This document shows positions 1-9,228 of a DNA stretch of 64,000 nt, one piece after another (positions within the stretch are counted from its first letter, which is position 1; every line of letters starts with the position of its first letter). Below the pieces are notes generated by a model. It was not told the origin of the DNA and did not search any database. It saw only the letters and a program-made list of their open reading frames with translations. This DNA is from Polyangium jinanense (GTDB taxonomy: Bacteria > Myxococcota > Polyangia > Polyangiales > Polyangiaceae), in the NCBI RefSeq assembly GCF_028435365.1, contig NZ_JAGTJJ010000038.1, forward strand, positions 1-64,000. Direction: 5' to 3'. Position numbers and translations under genes: made by a program.

Positions 1-117
1 CCGCCCGCAGGCCTCGAATCACGGGCGTCTCGGGCCAAGGGGGCTCGGAAGGAGAAGGAGGGGGGGAAGACGGGGAAGGTCGAGCCGAAAGGGGCGGCAG
101 CGTTCGCCTCGGCGGGG

Positions 118-2004
118 GTGGTGAAGGGTATGGCAGGACAAGCGAGGGTGTTGCAGGGGCAGGCGGAGTTACCGCTGGCGGAGCGGCGAGAGGTGCGAGC
201 AGGGGCGACGCTCGGAGAGATTTTGCGGGAGCGATTTGGTTTTTCTGGGTTTCGACCTTATCAAGAGGCGGTTTGTCGGGCCGTGACCGAGGGGCAGGAT
301 GTGCTGCTCGTGATGCCGACGGGGGCCGGGAAGTCGCTTTGTTATCAGTTGCCGGGGATTGCACGAAGGGGGACGACGCTCGTGGTGAGTCCCCTCATTG
401 CTTTGATGGAAGATCAGGTGGGGAAGCTCCGGGCGCAAGGGTTTGCCGCGGAACGAATTCATTCGGGGCGGGATCGGCTGAGCTCACGGGCGGCTTGCGC
501 GGAGTATTTGGCGGGGCGGCTGGATTTTCTATTTATCGCGCCGGAACGGCTCAGGGTGCCGGGGTTTCCCGAGATGCTGGCGAAGCGGAAGCCGACGCTG
601 GTCGCCGTGGACGAGGCGCATTGCATTTCGCACTGGGGGCATGATTTCAGGCCAGAGTACCGGATGCTGGGGCAGCGGCTGCCTTCGCTCCGGCCGGCGC
701 CGGTGGTGGCGCTGACGGCGACGGCGACGCCGATGGTGCAGGACGATATCGCGCGGGAGCTCGGGCTCTCGGAGGCGTCGCGGTTCATTCATGGGTTCCG
801 GCGGACCAATATCGGGATCGAGGTGGTGGAGCTTTCGCCCGCGGCGAGGGTGGAGGCGGTGCGGAAGCTTTTGGAGCCGAAGGAGCGGCGGCCGGCGATC
901 GTGTATGCGCCGACGCGGAAACACGCGGAGGAGACGGCAAAGGAGCTTTCGGAGCTCGGGGCGGCGGCGTACCACGCGGGGATGGAGACGGGGACGCGGG
1001 ATCGGATCCAGTCGGCGTTCCTGGGCGGGGAGCTCGAGGTGGTGGTGGCGACAATCGCGTTCGGAATGGGGGTGGACAAACCGAACGTGCGGACCGTCGT
1101 TCATATGGCGCTGCCCGGGAGCGTGGAAGCGTATTACCAGGAGATCGGGCGCGCCGGGCGGGATGGTTTGCCTTCGCGGGCGATCATGATGCATTCGTTC
1201 ACGGACCGGCGGACGCACGAGTTTTTCTTCGAGCGCGATTATCCCGATCCGGCGCTGCTCTCGGCGCTGTTCGGGGCGCTCGGGTCGCGGCCGCAGACGA
1301 AGGAGGCGCTCTCGCCGCGGGTGGAGTCCGATCCCGAGAAGTTCGAGAAGGTGCTGGAGAAGCTCTGGATCAGCGGCGGCGCGATCATCGACGCGGATGG
1401 GGGGATCCGGCGGGGGCGCGAAGATTTCCTCGGCGAGTACGTGGCGCAGCGCAAGCACAAGCAGGAGGACCTCGCCAAAATGGCCCGGTACGCCGAAGGG
1501 CACGGGTGCAGGATGCTGCACCTGGTGCGGCATTTCGGTGACCAGGAGGACGACGGGCGGCCCTGCGGGGTGTGCGACGTGTGCGCGCCCGATGCGTGCG
1601 TCGGGAGGAAGTTCCGCGAGCCGAGCCGCGCCGAGACGGCGGCGATCCAGAAGATTTTGGACGCGCTCGCCGAGGAGGACGGGCAGCCGATGGGGCGGCT
1701 GCATCGCGAGACGTTCGGCGACGCGCTCGATAGGCGGTCGTTCGAGCACCTCGTGAACGGGCTCGTGCGCGCGGGGCTCTGCGAGGTGCGGTCGGACTCG
1801 TTCCAGAAGGGCGGGGAGTGGATCGAGTTCCAGCGGGTGTCGCTGACCGAGGAGGGACAAACGCACGGCGGCGAGGCGCCCACGCGGTTCGTCACGCTCG
1901 ACGAGGAGCCGAAGAAGAAGGCGCGCGGGAAGGCGAAGGGGAAGAGCCGCGGGAGCTCGAAGGCGTTTTGGGCCTGGAAGGCGCGACAGAAAAAGGGTGG
2001 GTAA
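118..2004 (+). CDS. recQ: RecQ family ATP-dependent DNA helicase
   Basis: 3'-5' DNA helicase of the RecQ superfamily 2 family, used in recombination and fork repair. Visible motifs in order: motif 0 GFSGFRPYQE (41-50), Walker A MPTGAGKS (66-73), DEAH box DEAHCISHWGHD (165-176), motif III VALTATATP (197-205), motif VI QEIGRAGRDG (341-350). A RecQ-C-terminal zinc site is suggested by C464 and the CGVCDVC cluster (C483, C486, C489). After that comes a winged-helix-like stretch and a Lys/Arg-rich tail (about 605-628); I see no clear HRDC domain, so the C-terminus differs from E. coli RecQ. The GTG at 118 and ATG at 130 are both possible starts. The frame is open back to base 1 with a Lys-rich stretch, so the true N-terminus may lie outside the window. 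Family assignment is firm, the start is not. Confidence 0.93.
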   Translation: MVKGMAGQARVLQGQAELPLAERREVRAGATLGEILRERFGFSGFRPYQEAVCRAVTEGQDVLLVMPTGAGKSLCYQLPGIARRGTTLVVSPLIALMEDQVGKLRAQGFAAERIHSGRDRLSSRAACAEYLAGRLDFLFIAPERLRVPGFPEMLAKRKPTLVAVDEAHCISHWGHDFRPEYRMLGQRLPSLRPAPVVALTATATPMVQDDIARELGLSEASRFIHGFRRTNIGIEVVELSPAARVEAVRKLLEPKERRPAIVYAPTRKHAEETAKELSELGAAAYHAGMETGTRDRIQSAFLGGELEVVVATIAFGMGVDKPNVRTVVHMALPGSVEAYYQEIGRAGRDGLPSRAIMMHSFTDRRTHEFFFERDYPDPALLSALFGALGSRPQTKEALSPRVESDPEKFEKVLEKLWISGGAIIDADGGIRRGREDFLGEYVAQRKHKQEDLAKMARYAEGHGCRMLHLVRHFGDQEDDGRPCGVCDVCAPDACVGRKFREPSRAETAAIQKILDALAEEDGQPMGRLHRETFGDALDRRSFEHLVNGLVRAGLCEVRSDSFQKGGEWIEFQRVSLTEEGQTHGGEAPTRFVTLDEEPKKKARGKAKGKSRGSSKAFWAWKARQKKGG

Positions 2005-2051
2005 GGATGTGGCCGCCAAAGGGCGCGGTCTGTTAGAGTGACACCGACCTC

Positions 2052-3539
2052 ATGACAGGAGGGCACGCGGGCGCGCGCAAGGTCGGTCGGTACGCCCTCT
2101 ACGGCGAGATCGCGTCGGGAGGCATGGCCACGGTCTATTTCGGGCGCCTGCTCGGGCCGTCGGGGTTCGCCCGGACCGTCGCGATCAAGCGGCTGCACCC
2201 GCAGTTTGCCAAGGACCCCGAGTTCTCGACGATGTTCCTCGACGAGGCCCGCCTCGCCGCGCGGATCAAGCACCCGAACGTGGTGCCGATCCTCGACGTG
2301 ATCTTCGAAGGCGGCGAGCTGCTCCTCGTGATGGACTACGTGCACGGCGAGAGCCTCGCGCGCGTGCTCAAAAACTTGGAGCGCGAACGATCGCGGCCGC
2401 CGCTCCGGATCGTGTCGGGCGTGGTGGCGAGCGCGCTGCACGGGCTGCACGCCGCGCACGAGGCCGTGGACGAACGCGGCGCGCCGCTCGGGATCGTGCA
2501 CCGCGACGTGTCGCCGCAGAACGTGCTCGTCGGCGCAGACGGGACGACACGCGTGCTCGACTTCGGCGTGGCGAAGGCGATGGGCCGCGCCCAGGTGACG
2601 CGCGAGGGCGAGCTCAAAGGAAAATACGCGTACATGGCGCCGGAGCAGATCCGCTCCGGGAGCACCGTGGATCGGCGCGTCGACGTGTTCGCCGCGGCCA
2701 TCGTGCTCTGGGAGATGCTCGCCGTGCGCAGGCTGTTCAACGGCGACAGCGAGCTCGCGATCATCGCGCAGGTGACGATGAACGAGATCCCGCCGCTGAA
2801 GCAGATCGGCGTGGAGGTGCCGCCCGAGCTCGAAGCGGTGGTGATGCGAGGGCTGTCGCGTGATCCAGCCCATCGCTTCCAGACCGCGCGGGAGATGGCG
2901 ATGGCGCTCGAAACCGCCGTGCCGCCGGCGCCCGCGTGGGAGGTCGGCGAGTGGCTCGCGCAGGTGGCGCCCGACGGGATCACGCGGCGCGCGCGCGAGG
3001 TGCAAGCGATCGAGAACGCGTCGATGTCGGACGCGGACGTGCCGCCGCTGTCTTCGCTCGACGGGAGCGTGGAAGCGGGGAGCGTGGCGGCGGCGATGCG
3101 ATCCTCGCAGGTCTCGGGGATCGCCGTGTCCCATCGGCCGCAAGCGGTGGCGCTGCCCCGATCGGTCGTGGTGATCGCGGCCGCTGTGCTCGTCGCCGCG
3201 CTCGGAGGCGCGGCCCTGCTCTGGCTCGATCGAGGCCGCGAGGAGCAGGCGACGGGGATCCAGCCGGTCACGCCGACGGTCACGGCGACGACGGCGAACA
3301 CGCCTGCAAAGCCGCCCGAGCCCACGGTCGCGCCCACGCCGCCGGAGACGAGCGCGGCGACCACGAGCACGCCCGTCGCGACGACGACGACGACGGCGGC
3401 GACGCCACGCCCGACGGCGAAGGGCGCGGCGACCGCGACGACGACGAGCGGTAAAACGGCGCCCCGCGCGGACGGCTGCAGCCCTCCGTACACCATCGAC
3501 GCGAAGGGCATCCGCCGCATCAAGCCGGAGTGTTTGTGA
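2052..3539 (+). CDS. Ser/Thr protein kinase, membrane-anchored
   Basis: Hanks-type kinase of 495 aa. Seen: glycine loop GEIASGGMATVY (18-29), ATP lysine K46 in VAIKRL, alpha-C glutamate E65, catalytic loop HRDVSPQN (150-157), DFG at 170-172 and APEQ at 197-200, so it should be active. The kinase domain ends near 290. A single hydrophobic segment at about 370-393 (VVVIAAAVLVAALGGAALLW) is followed by a Thr/Pro/Ala-rich tail and a short end with two Cys, probably periplasmic. First gene of a coupled trio: its last 10 bases overlap the next gene. The HRDVSP variant is typical of myxobacterial Pkn kinases (family knowledge). Substrate unknown; the co-transcribed membrane protein and lipoprotein are natural candidates (inference). 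Confidence 0.93.
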   Translation: MTGGHAGARKVGRYALYGEIASGGMATVYFGRLLGPSGFARTVAIKRLHPQFAKDPEFSTMFLDEARLAARIKHPNVVPILDVIFEGGELLLVMDYVHGESLARVLKNLERERSRPPLRIVSGVVASALHGLHAAHEAVDERGAPLGIVHRDVSPQNVLVGADGTTRVLDFGVAKAMGRAQVTREGELKGKYAYMAPEQIRSGSTVDRRVDVFAAAIVLWEMLAVRRLFNGDSELAIIAQVTMNEIPPLKQIGVEVPPELEAVVMRGLSRDPAHRFQTAREMAMALETAVPPAPAWEVGEWLAQVAPDGITRRAREVQAIENASMSDADVPPLSSLDGSVEAGSVAAAMRSSQVSGIAVSHRPQAVALPRSVVVIAAAVLVAALGGAALLWLDRGREEQATGIQPVTPTVTATTANTPAKPPEPTVAPTPPETSAATTSTPVATTTTTAATPRPTAKGAATATTTSGKTAPRADGCSPPYTIDAKGIRRIKPECL

Positions 3540-4366
3540 AGACCCGAGCCCTTGTTTTCCTGGCCGCGGCGACGATCCCGCTCGCGGCCCCCGCCTCCGC
3601 CACGACGAAAAAAGAGTGCGTGGCCTCGTACGAGCAAACGCAGTCGCTGCGCAAGGAAGGCAAGCTCGCGTCGGCGCAGGAGGCGGCGCTCGTCTGCTCG
3701 CACAACGACTGCCCGCGCGTCGTGCGCAAGGACTGCACCGAGTGGCTCGCCGAGATCGAGAAGAGCCTGCCGACCGTGGTGCTCGTGGCGCGCGACGAGA
3801 AGGGCGACGAGACGGCCGACGTGCGTGTGTTCGAGGGTGACAAACTCGTGCGCGAGCGGCTCGACGGCAAGGCCATGCCGATGGATCCCGGCGAGCACGT
3901 GCTCCGGTTCGAGCGAGACGGCGCGGAGCCCGTGACCCGCAAGGTGATCGTGCACGAGGGCGATAAGCTCGTGCGGATCGAGGCGTCGTTCAAGAAGGAG
4001 CCGAAAGCCCCGGAAGAGAAGCCCGCCGAAAAGGGGAGCGGCGTGCCGATCGCACCGATCGTGATCGGCGGCGTGGGGATCCTCGGGCTCGGCGCGGCAG
4101 GCGTGATCGGCCTGCTCGGGCTCTCGGCGAAATCGGATCTCGAAGCGTCGTGCGCGCCGCGCTGCACGGACGCGGCGGTGGATCCCATTCGCACGAAATT
4201 CCTGGCCGCGGACATCACGGCGGCCGCGTCGGTCGTCCTCCTGGGAACGGCGGCGGTCGTGTATTTCACGTCGGGGTCACGCGACGAGCAGAAGAGCGCG
4301 ATGCCCCGGATCGAGTTTGCCCCGACGATCGGCGGCGGATTCTTGAGCCTTCGAGGAGCCTTCTGA
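3530..4366 (+). CDS. PEGA-like membrane protein with signal peptide
   Basis: 278-aa protein of unknown function starting at GTG 3530 inside the end of the kinase gene (10-base overlap), which implies translational coupling. The N-terminus is a signal peptide (hydrophobic 6-20, cleavage after ASA). Residues about 30-70 carry four Cys in a short TPR-like helical stretch; 78-150 form a beta-rich segment of PEGA type (MDPGEHVLRFERDG). Two hydrophobic segments follow, near 180-205 and 225-245. Together with the kinase before it and the lipoprotein after it, it resembles the trio at 9229-12620, whose TPR/PEGA protein has the same layout. Probably a periplasm-facing sensor or scaffold partner of the kinase (inference). 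Confidence 0.8.
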   Translation: MFVKTRALVFLAAATIPLAAPASATTKKECVASYEQTQSLRKEGKLASAQEAALVCSHNDCPRVVRKDCTEWLAEIEKSLPTVVLVARDEKGDETADVRVFEGDKLVRERLDGKAMPMDPGEHVLRFERDGAEPVTRKVIVHEGDKLVRIEASFKKEPKAPEEKPAEKGSGVPIAPIVIGGVGILGLGAAGVIGLLGLSAKSDLEASCAPRCTDAAVDPIRTKFLAADITAAASVVLLGTAAVVYFTSGSRDEQKSAMPRIEFAPTIGGGFLSLRGAF

Positions 4367-5712
4367 TGAAGACGCACCTTTTCGCGGCGTTCTTCCCCCT
4401 CGCCTCCCTCACGCTGGGCTGCTCGGCGCTCGTCGATCTCGACGCGCTCTCGTCGGGTGGCGGAAGCGGAAGCGGGCCGATCGAGCTGCCGGACGGAACG
4501 TATGAATTCGTGGACGACGCGTTCGAAGGCGAATTCGAGCTCGGGTCGTTCACCGACATGGAGTGGGCCGGGGGGCGATTGCGGCTCGAGTCGGAGGCGT
4601 ATGACGGCGTGTTCCGTTCGCGTGTCTTCGACGCGGGCGAGGCCGTCGACTGGACCACGTTCGCGTGGACCCCGGCGGGGCCGTACCTGAAAGCATTGCC
4701 GGATTCCCGGGGCAAGGAGACGGGGTATGCGGAGGGGTCGAGCGACATGTCCGCGAACGTCCTCTTGCTCCACCTCGACGGCACGGGCGCGCTGACCTCG
4801 GGGGCCGAGGCGATGGATACGTCCGGCGGGAAAAGCAACGCCGTCGTGAGCGCGCCCTCGGGTACGACGCTCTCGTTCGAGGAGGGTCCGATCGGGCAGG
4901 GCCTCGCGGACAAACTCAATACGCACGTCGCGATCGATACGATCATGGGTGATTACGATTTCGATTTCGACGAGGGCGATTTCACCTGGGCGCTCTGGGT
5001 CAAGACCTCCTCCAGCTGCGTGGTCAACCGGGTCTTCCTCGGCGTCGACACCGGGTTCGGCGGCCCGCACCTCTGGCTCGGCTGCGCGGACGGGGACGCA
5101 TTCAACGCCTGTGGCTCGGGCTCGGCCGAGGGCCGCGCGGCGGGCACCTTCAAGTCGAACAGCGACGACGCGTCCGACGGCGTGCCATTCTGCGGCACGA
5201 CCCAGATCAACGACGGGAACTGGCACCACCTCGCGGCCGTCAAAAAGGGCCACGCGCAGAGCCAGGTCATTCTCTACGTCGACGGGATCGCCGAGGCGAC
5301 GCTCGGGACCACGTTCCACACGCCCATCTTCCTGACCGGCAGCGACTTCGCGCTCGGCGCTCTGCTCAACGGTGGCTATCAGGCCGAGGGGACGTACGAC
5401 GAGGTCGCCGTGTGGAAACGCGCGCTCGAGCCGGACGAGGTCATGGCCATGTATCGGCGTGGCGGGGCGCGGCTCGCGTTGCGGGTGCGCACGTGCAGCG
5501 ACCCGGCCTGCGCGGAGGGCGATCCCTCGTTCGTGGGCCCGGGCGGCGGCGACGGGTGGTTCGTCGATCCAACGGGCACGCTGGGCCCGCCCGGGGACAT
5601 GCAGCTCGACGTGCCGAGGGCGCGTTACTTCCAGTACGAAGCGAACTTCGAGGGTCTCCGCGAGGGCGACGGCCCGGGCCTCTTCGCCGTGAAGGCCCGC
5701 GCGCAGCGCTGA
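4366..5712 (+). CDS. LamG/concanavalin A-like domain lipoprotein
   Basis: 448 aa, start ATG 4366 overlapping the preceding TGA as ATGA, so translation is coupled. A lipoprotein signal ends at LTLGC with C19. The central part (about 130-370) reads as a LamG/concanavalin-type jelly roll: DFTWALWVKTSSSC, NDGNWHHLAAVKKG, LYVDGIAEATLG and TYDEVAVWKRALEPDEV are hallmark stretches of this fold. A shorter beta-rich region before it and a C-terminal segment after it have no recognised domain. Likely surface-exposed carbohydrate or polymer binding protein (family inference). It closes the kinase/PEGA/lipoprotein trio. Confidence 0.85.
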   Translation: MKTHLFAAFFPLASLTLGCSALVDLDALSSGGGSGSGPIELPDGTYEFVDDAFEGEFELGSFTDMEWAGGRLRLESEAYDGVFRSRVFDAGEAVDWTTFAWTPAGPYLKALPDSRGKETGYAEGSSDMSANVLLLHLDGTGALTSGAEAMDTSGGKSNAVVSAPSGTTLSFEEGPIGQGLADKLNTHVAIDTIMGDYDFDFDEGDFTWALWVKTSSSCVVNRVFLGVDTGFGGPHLWLGCADGDAFNACGSGSAEGRAAGTFKSNSDDASDGVPFCGTTQINDGNWHHLAAVKKGHAQSQVILYVDGIAEATLGTTFHTPIFLTGSDFALGALLNGGYQAEGTYDEVAVWKRALEPDEVMAMYRRGGARLALRVRTCSDPACAEGDPSFVGPGGGDGWFVDPTGTLGPPGDMQLDVPRARYFQYEANFEGLREGDGPGLFAVKARAQR

Positions 5713-5846
5713 TTTTCCCTTTCGCCCGCCGGGGTGTCTAGAAGCGCGGACGAGGTGAGAGAACGCGCCGGAGGGGCGCGCGTCCCGCCCTCGTTCGAAT
5801 GACGATCCTCCGCCCCGCGTGGAGGATCGAAGGGAGAGATCTCGGC

Positions 5847-6950
5847 ATGAAATGGCTTCGTTACACGCTCTCGAGCCTCGTCTTTTCTTCGGCCCTCGCG
5901 CTCGCCGGCTGCGGCGGCAATCCCGAGCCCGAGCCCGTGAACTCGACCGATCCGATCGTCGACGAGGAGATCGTCGACCTCGGTGATCTCCTCGCGCAGG
6001 ACCCGGACGCGGCCGCGGCCGCGGAGGTGATCGGCGATCCCGCGACGTTGCTCGCCGAGGGCAAGAAGCAGGGCGACAAGGCGCGCAGCGACGTCGCCGC
6101 GGTGATGAGCTTCATCAAGGAAGCGGCCCAGGGCGAGCCGGCCAGGAAGGGCGTAACGGCGGACGGCCGGGCGTATGCGCAATGGGTGAAGACGATCCAG
6201 GGCGTGGAGATTACGTTCTCCGCCGTGCGCATGACGCAGGATCGGCTGCGGTACCTGGTGCAGGGCAAGGCCACGGACGGCGCGAAGAAGCCGCTGCTCA
6301 CGGGCATCTTCGTGAAGAAGGGCCCGAAGACGGGCGGCGGTCGGTTCCACGTGAACCTGACGAACGTGAGTGATCTCTACAATGCCCCGGGCGCGGACGG
6401 GTCGGTCCATTTCTGGTTCGCGAATCACAAGGGCGACAAGCGCGGCCGGCGTATCGCCTACGTGAACGTGGTTCGTCGGGACGACCCGCAGATGCAAAAG
6501 GTCAATTACGGCGCGGACCTCGTGCGGCTCGTGGGCGTGGGCGGCCGGTTCCGGGCCGTGGGCGTGGGCGACGTGAGCGCGGATCTGCCGGGCCAGGAGG
6601 CGATCGGCCTCAGGATCCTGTGGAAGGGCGGCGAAGGCGGGCGCGCCGCGGCGGCCGTGGCCTCGCTCGGGCCGAACCCGAAGCTGCTCGGCACGGCGCA
6701 CGAGTGCTGGGACAAGGACGGCCTCCGCACGGCGTACAAGGATGACAACCCGAACAACAACGCGATGAACCCCGACGAGGGCGACCTCGCAATGTGCGCC
6801 GGTTTCGCGGAGGAAGCGCCGCCGGATCAGGGCAACGTGAGCGCGGACGGGCAGGATACGGACCCGGAGCTCGATGCGCTGCTCGAGGAATCGGGCGCGA
6901 TGGACATCGACGTCGCCGAGGCGGACGCGGCCGACGCGATCGGCCAGTGA
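5847..6950 (+). CDS. Predicted lipoprotein, unknown function
   Basis: 367 aa. ATG 5847 is chosen because it is preceded by AGGGAGAG and opens a clean lipoprotein signal ending ALAGC (C22); an in-frame upstream ATG at 5799 would bury that signal. The tail is very acidic (Asp/Glu-rich, about 290-367). I recognise no domain in the basic/mixed middle part (about 90-270). Secreted, outer- or inner-membrane-anchored; function unknown. The next gene starts 4 bases after its stop, so the two are probably co-transcribed. Confidence 0.75.
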   Translation: MKWLRYTLSSLVFSSALALAGCGGNPEPEPVNSTDPIVDEEIVDLGDLLAQDPDAAAAAEVIGDPATLLAEGKKQGDKARSDVAAVMSFIKEAAQGEPARKGVTADGRAYAQWVKTIQGVEITFSAVRMTQDRLRYLVQGKATDGAKKPLLTGIFVKKGPKTGGGRFHVNLTNVSDLYNAPGADGSVHFWFANHKGDKRGRRIAYVNVVRRDDPQMQKVNYGADLVRLVGVGGRFRAVGVGDVSADLPGQEAIGLRILWKGGEGGRAAAAVASLGPNPKLLGTAHECWDKDGLRTAYKDDNPNNNAMNPDEGDLAMCAGFAEEAPPDQGNVSADGQDTDPELDALLEESGAMDIDVAEADAADAIGQ

Positions 6951-6954
6951 CGGC

Positions 6955-7737
6955 ATGATGTGGGCGCGCGCCGTGCTCGTGTTTGTCCGGGTATCCCTCG
7001 CGATGTTCGTGGCCCTTTCGTTCACGCCGGAAGCCTGGGGCTACGAGCACGGGCGATCCGAGTACGGCGCGCGCCTTCATTTGACTTCGCTTCCGGCACG
7101 GGTGCGTCTTGCCACACCCGTGCCGGGTTTGTCCGACGGGGGCCGGGGGGCGATGCTCCGGGCCATGGCGACGTGGTCGCGCGTGGTTTGCGGGGCGAGC
7201 GGGTTCTCGTTTGTCGAAGCGAACGCGGGGGAGGATGCGCCGATCGAGGTGCGGGCCGTGCTTTCGGGGTGGCGTCACGGCCCGGCGATTGGAGCACATA
7301 CGGATGTCGAGAGTGACAAGTTCACCGGGAACATCCAGCGCGTGGTGATCGAGCTCGACGCGACGCGACGGTGGAGCGACGCGGAGAATGTTCCGGCGGA
7401 TGCGCTCGATCTGGAGACGGTGCTGCTCCACGAGCTCGGGCACGCGGCGGGGCTCGCGCACAGCGGGCAAACCTCGGCCGTGATGCGCGCGGGGCTCAAG
7501 CCGGGGCATGCGCCGAGGCGCGCACTCGATCCGGATGACGTGGCGGGGATTTGCGCGTCGTATGCCGCTCCCTCATGGGTAAAGAAGGACGAACGGTTGG
7601 TCCCGACGATCCCGCGGGCCCTCGCCCTTTTCGCAGCGATCGGCGCGCTCGGCGCGGGGATCGCCGCATGGAAACGGGGGCGAAAAGCTCGTGTGCTCAG
7701 CCGTTCGGATCCGGAATCAGCCCGCGCAGACGCTTGA
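6955..7737 (+). CDS. Matrixin-like zinc metalloprotease, membrane-anchored
   Basis: 260 aa from ATG 6955 (a second ATG follows directly at 6958). Signal peptide or N-terminal membrane segment at 5-24. The metzincin zinc motif HELGHAAGLAHS is at about 159-170 with the three His ligands and the Glu base, followed by a Met-turn-like SAVMRAG. A hydrophobic segment near the C-terminus (about 224-242) with a basic tail would keep the protease domain on the outside of the membrane. Matrixins cleave proteins; the substrate here is unknown. Its 3' end overlaps the 3' end of the convergent sigma factor gene by 41 bases. Confidence 0.82.
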   Translation: MMWARAVLVFVRVSLAMFVALSFTPEAWGYEHGRSEYGARLHLTSLPARVRLATPVPGLSDGGRGAMLRAMATWSRVVCGASGFSFVEANAGEDAPIEVRAVLSGWRHGPAIGAHTDVESDKFTGNIQRVVIELDATRRWSDAENVPADALDLETVLLHELGHAAGLAHSGQTSAVMRAGLKPGHAPRRALDPDDVAGICASYAAPSWVKKDERLVPTIPRALALFAAIGALGAGIAAWKRGRKARVLSRSDPESARADA

Positions 7738-8251
7738 TGCCGTGGTGAAAGTTCACCTTCGCGCTGTCCTCGCTGCAATCGGCGAGGACCGCGATCTCGC
7801 GGAAGCTGAGCTCGTGGAAGAGGCGTAGCTCCACGGTGAGGCGCTGCTTCGGCGGGAGCTCTTCGAGCCGTTGCGCGACGCGGCCCCAGACCTCGGCGGC
7901 GACGAGCCGGCTCGTTTCGAGGGAGTTCGTGAATGCGGGCAGATCGTCCATGTCGGCGAGCGGGCCTTCCCGCGAGGAGCCGCGGACGTGGTTCAGCGCG
8001 ACGTGGACCGCGATCCGATACAGCCAGGTGCGGAAGCTCGATTCACGGCGAAAGTCAGCGAGTTTTTCGAACGCATTGAGGAACGCCCGCTGCGCGACGT
8101 CCTCGGCGTCCTCGGGGCGCCGGACGTAGCGGCGAACGAGGCGCAGGATCCCGGGTTGGTGCGCCTTCACGAGCGTATCCGCCGCGCTCCGATCCCCCGC
8201 GAGGACCCGCTCGACGAGCGAAACGTCGCCCTCTTCTGCCGCGTCGCTCAT
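7697..8251 (-). CDS. ECF-type RNA polymerase sigma factor
   Basis: 184 aa from the ATG at 8251, which has a strong GGAGGA Shine-Dalgarno; the longer open frame upstream lacks support. Region 2 reads LVRRYVRRPEDAEDVAQRAF with the ...FRTWLYRIAVHVALNHVR continuation; region 4 has LPPKQRLTVELRLFHELSFR and an HTH ending in NFHHGIKRLR. It redirects RNA polymerase to a regulon I cannot identify. No anti-sigma factor gene is recognisable next to it: the upstream gene on the same strand encodes a lipoprotein. Its leader carries one copy of a 55-bp hairpin element (8272-8326), which may affect expression (inference). Confidence 0.92.
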   Translation of the reverse strand: MSDAAEEGDVSLVERVLAGDRSAADTLVKAHQPGILRLVRRYVRRPEDAEDVAQRAFLNAFEKLADFRRESSFRTWLYRIAVHVALNHVRGSSREGPLADMDDLPAFTNSLETSRLVAAEVWGRVAQRLEELPPKQRLTVELRLFHELSFREIAVLADCSEDSAKVNFHHGIKRLRGLIPDPNG

Positions 8252-8271
8252 CGATGTCCTCCTCCGCGCCT

Positions 8272-8326
8272 GTTCGACGCTCGGGGCTCCGGGTCGCCTG
8301 ACGGCGCCCTTCGCCCCGAACCCCAC
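8272..8326 (-). repeat. 55-bp hairpin repeat, copy 1 (sigma factor leader)
   Basis: 55-bp sequence lying 20 bases upstream of the sigma factor start. It is 49/55 identical to 10174-10228 in inverted orientation. It folds as an outer stem TTCGGGGC/GCCCCGAG (partial) and an inner stem GGGCGCC around loop GTCA. All six differences between copies are transitions and two keep base pairs (C-G to U-A, G-C to A-U). Confidence 0.75.
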
Positions 8327-8339
8327 GACGCTTGTTCGT

Positions 8340-9164
8340 TCATGATCCCGCGCCGCAGAATAGCGGAATCGTGCCGCTTTGGCCACGCGAGCTCGACCAG
8401 GTCGCACGGGCGCTGCCGTCGAACGTGATGCGGATGTGGATGTCGAGAGCCTTCTTCTCGTGGACGATCTCGCCGCCGGCCGCGGGGCATTCGCCGGCGC
8501 AGCGTGCCAGGCCGCTCACCACGGTATGGAAAGCCCGCGCGCCGACGATGGTCTCCCAATCACCGTCGAACGTGACGCATTTCTCCGTGGCATTCCAGGT
8601 GACCGTGTAAGAGCCTGCGCGCTCGATTCGATGCCCGCGCGGGCCCACGCCCTCGCCACTCGCCTCGACCACGAGCCGCCGCGTCTCGCCGTCGGCGTCG
8701 AGCGAGTAAAACCCCTCGGAATCGATGTCGAGGATCGCCCGCGAAGCGTGCAGATCCCGCGCGGACGCGAGCGCGTGCAGACCACTCGCGCCGACCGAGA
8801 ACACGACGTCGAACGTGCCGTCGAGATTCGCCGTCTTGAACGGGCCGATGCAACCCGAGAGCAGGTACTTCACCGTGTTGTCTTTGCGCGTCGCCGTGAC
8901 GCAATCCGTGGGGCGGAAGACGAGGCCCGCCGTCGCCGCCGCTTTCACCGCGGCGAGGTCGGGATAGGCGCTCTTCGGATCGAGGCGCGCGATCGAGGCG
9001 ACGACGAGCGCCGCTTCGTGCTGCGAAACGTCGAGCGCGTCGAGGGCCTGCTCGACATCGACGCTCTCGTCCTCGCTCTCGGCAGGGCCACACGCGGCTG
9101 CCGCGAGGAGGAGGGAGGCGATGGACACACGAGTCGCTCGAGAGGGAAAGACAGAATGTGTCAT
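8340..9164 (-). CDS. Predicted lipoprotein, unknown function
   Basis: 274 aa with a lipoprotein signal ending LAAAAC (C25) and an acidic linker after it. The rest has several paired Cys (for example near 93, 105, 199, 221 and 225) and beta-rich sequence, but no domain I recognise. It lies immediately upstream of the ECF sigma factor gene on the same strand with an 88-base gap, so the two could be co-transcribed. Cell-envelope localisation is well supported; function unknown. Confidence 0.72.
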   Translation of the reverse strand: MTHSVFPSRATRVSIASLLLAAAACGPAESEDESVDVEQALDALDVSQHEAALVVASIARLDPKSAYPDLAAVKAAATAGLVFRPTDCVTATRKDNTVKYLLSGCIGPFKTANLDGTFDVVFSVGASGLHALASARDLHASRAILDIDSEGFYSLDADGETRRLVVEASGEGVGPRGHRIERAGSYTVTWNATEKCVTFDGDWETIVGARAFHTVVSGLARCAGECPAAGGEIVHEKKALDIHIRITFDGSARATWSSSRGQSGTIPLFCGAGS

Positions 9165-9228
9165 ACCCCTGCTCCCCGCGCCGGGGCGAGTCTCGGCGCG
9201 CTCGGAAGGCGTGGTATCTTATCGCGGA

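Noticed and set aside
7697..8407. Longer form of the sigma factor starting at 8407
   Set aside because: Would translate the hairpin element and overlap the upstream lipoprotein gene; the ATG at 8251 has a strong ribosome site.
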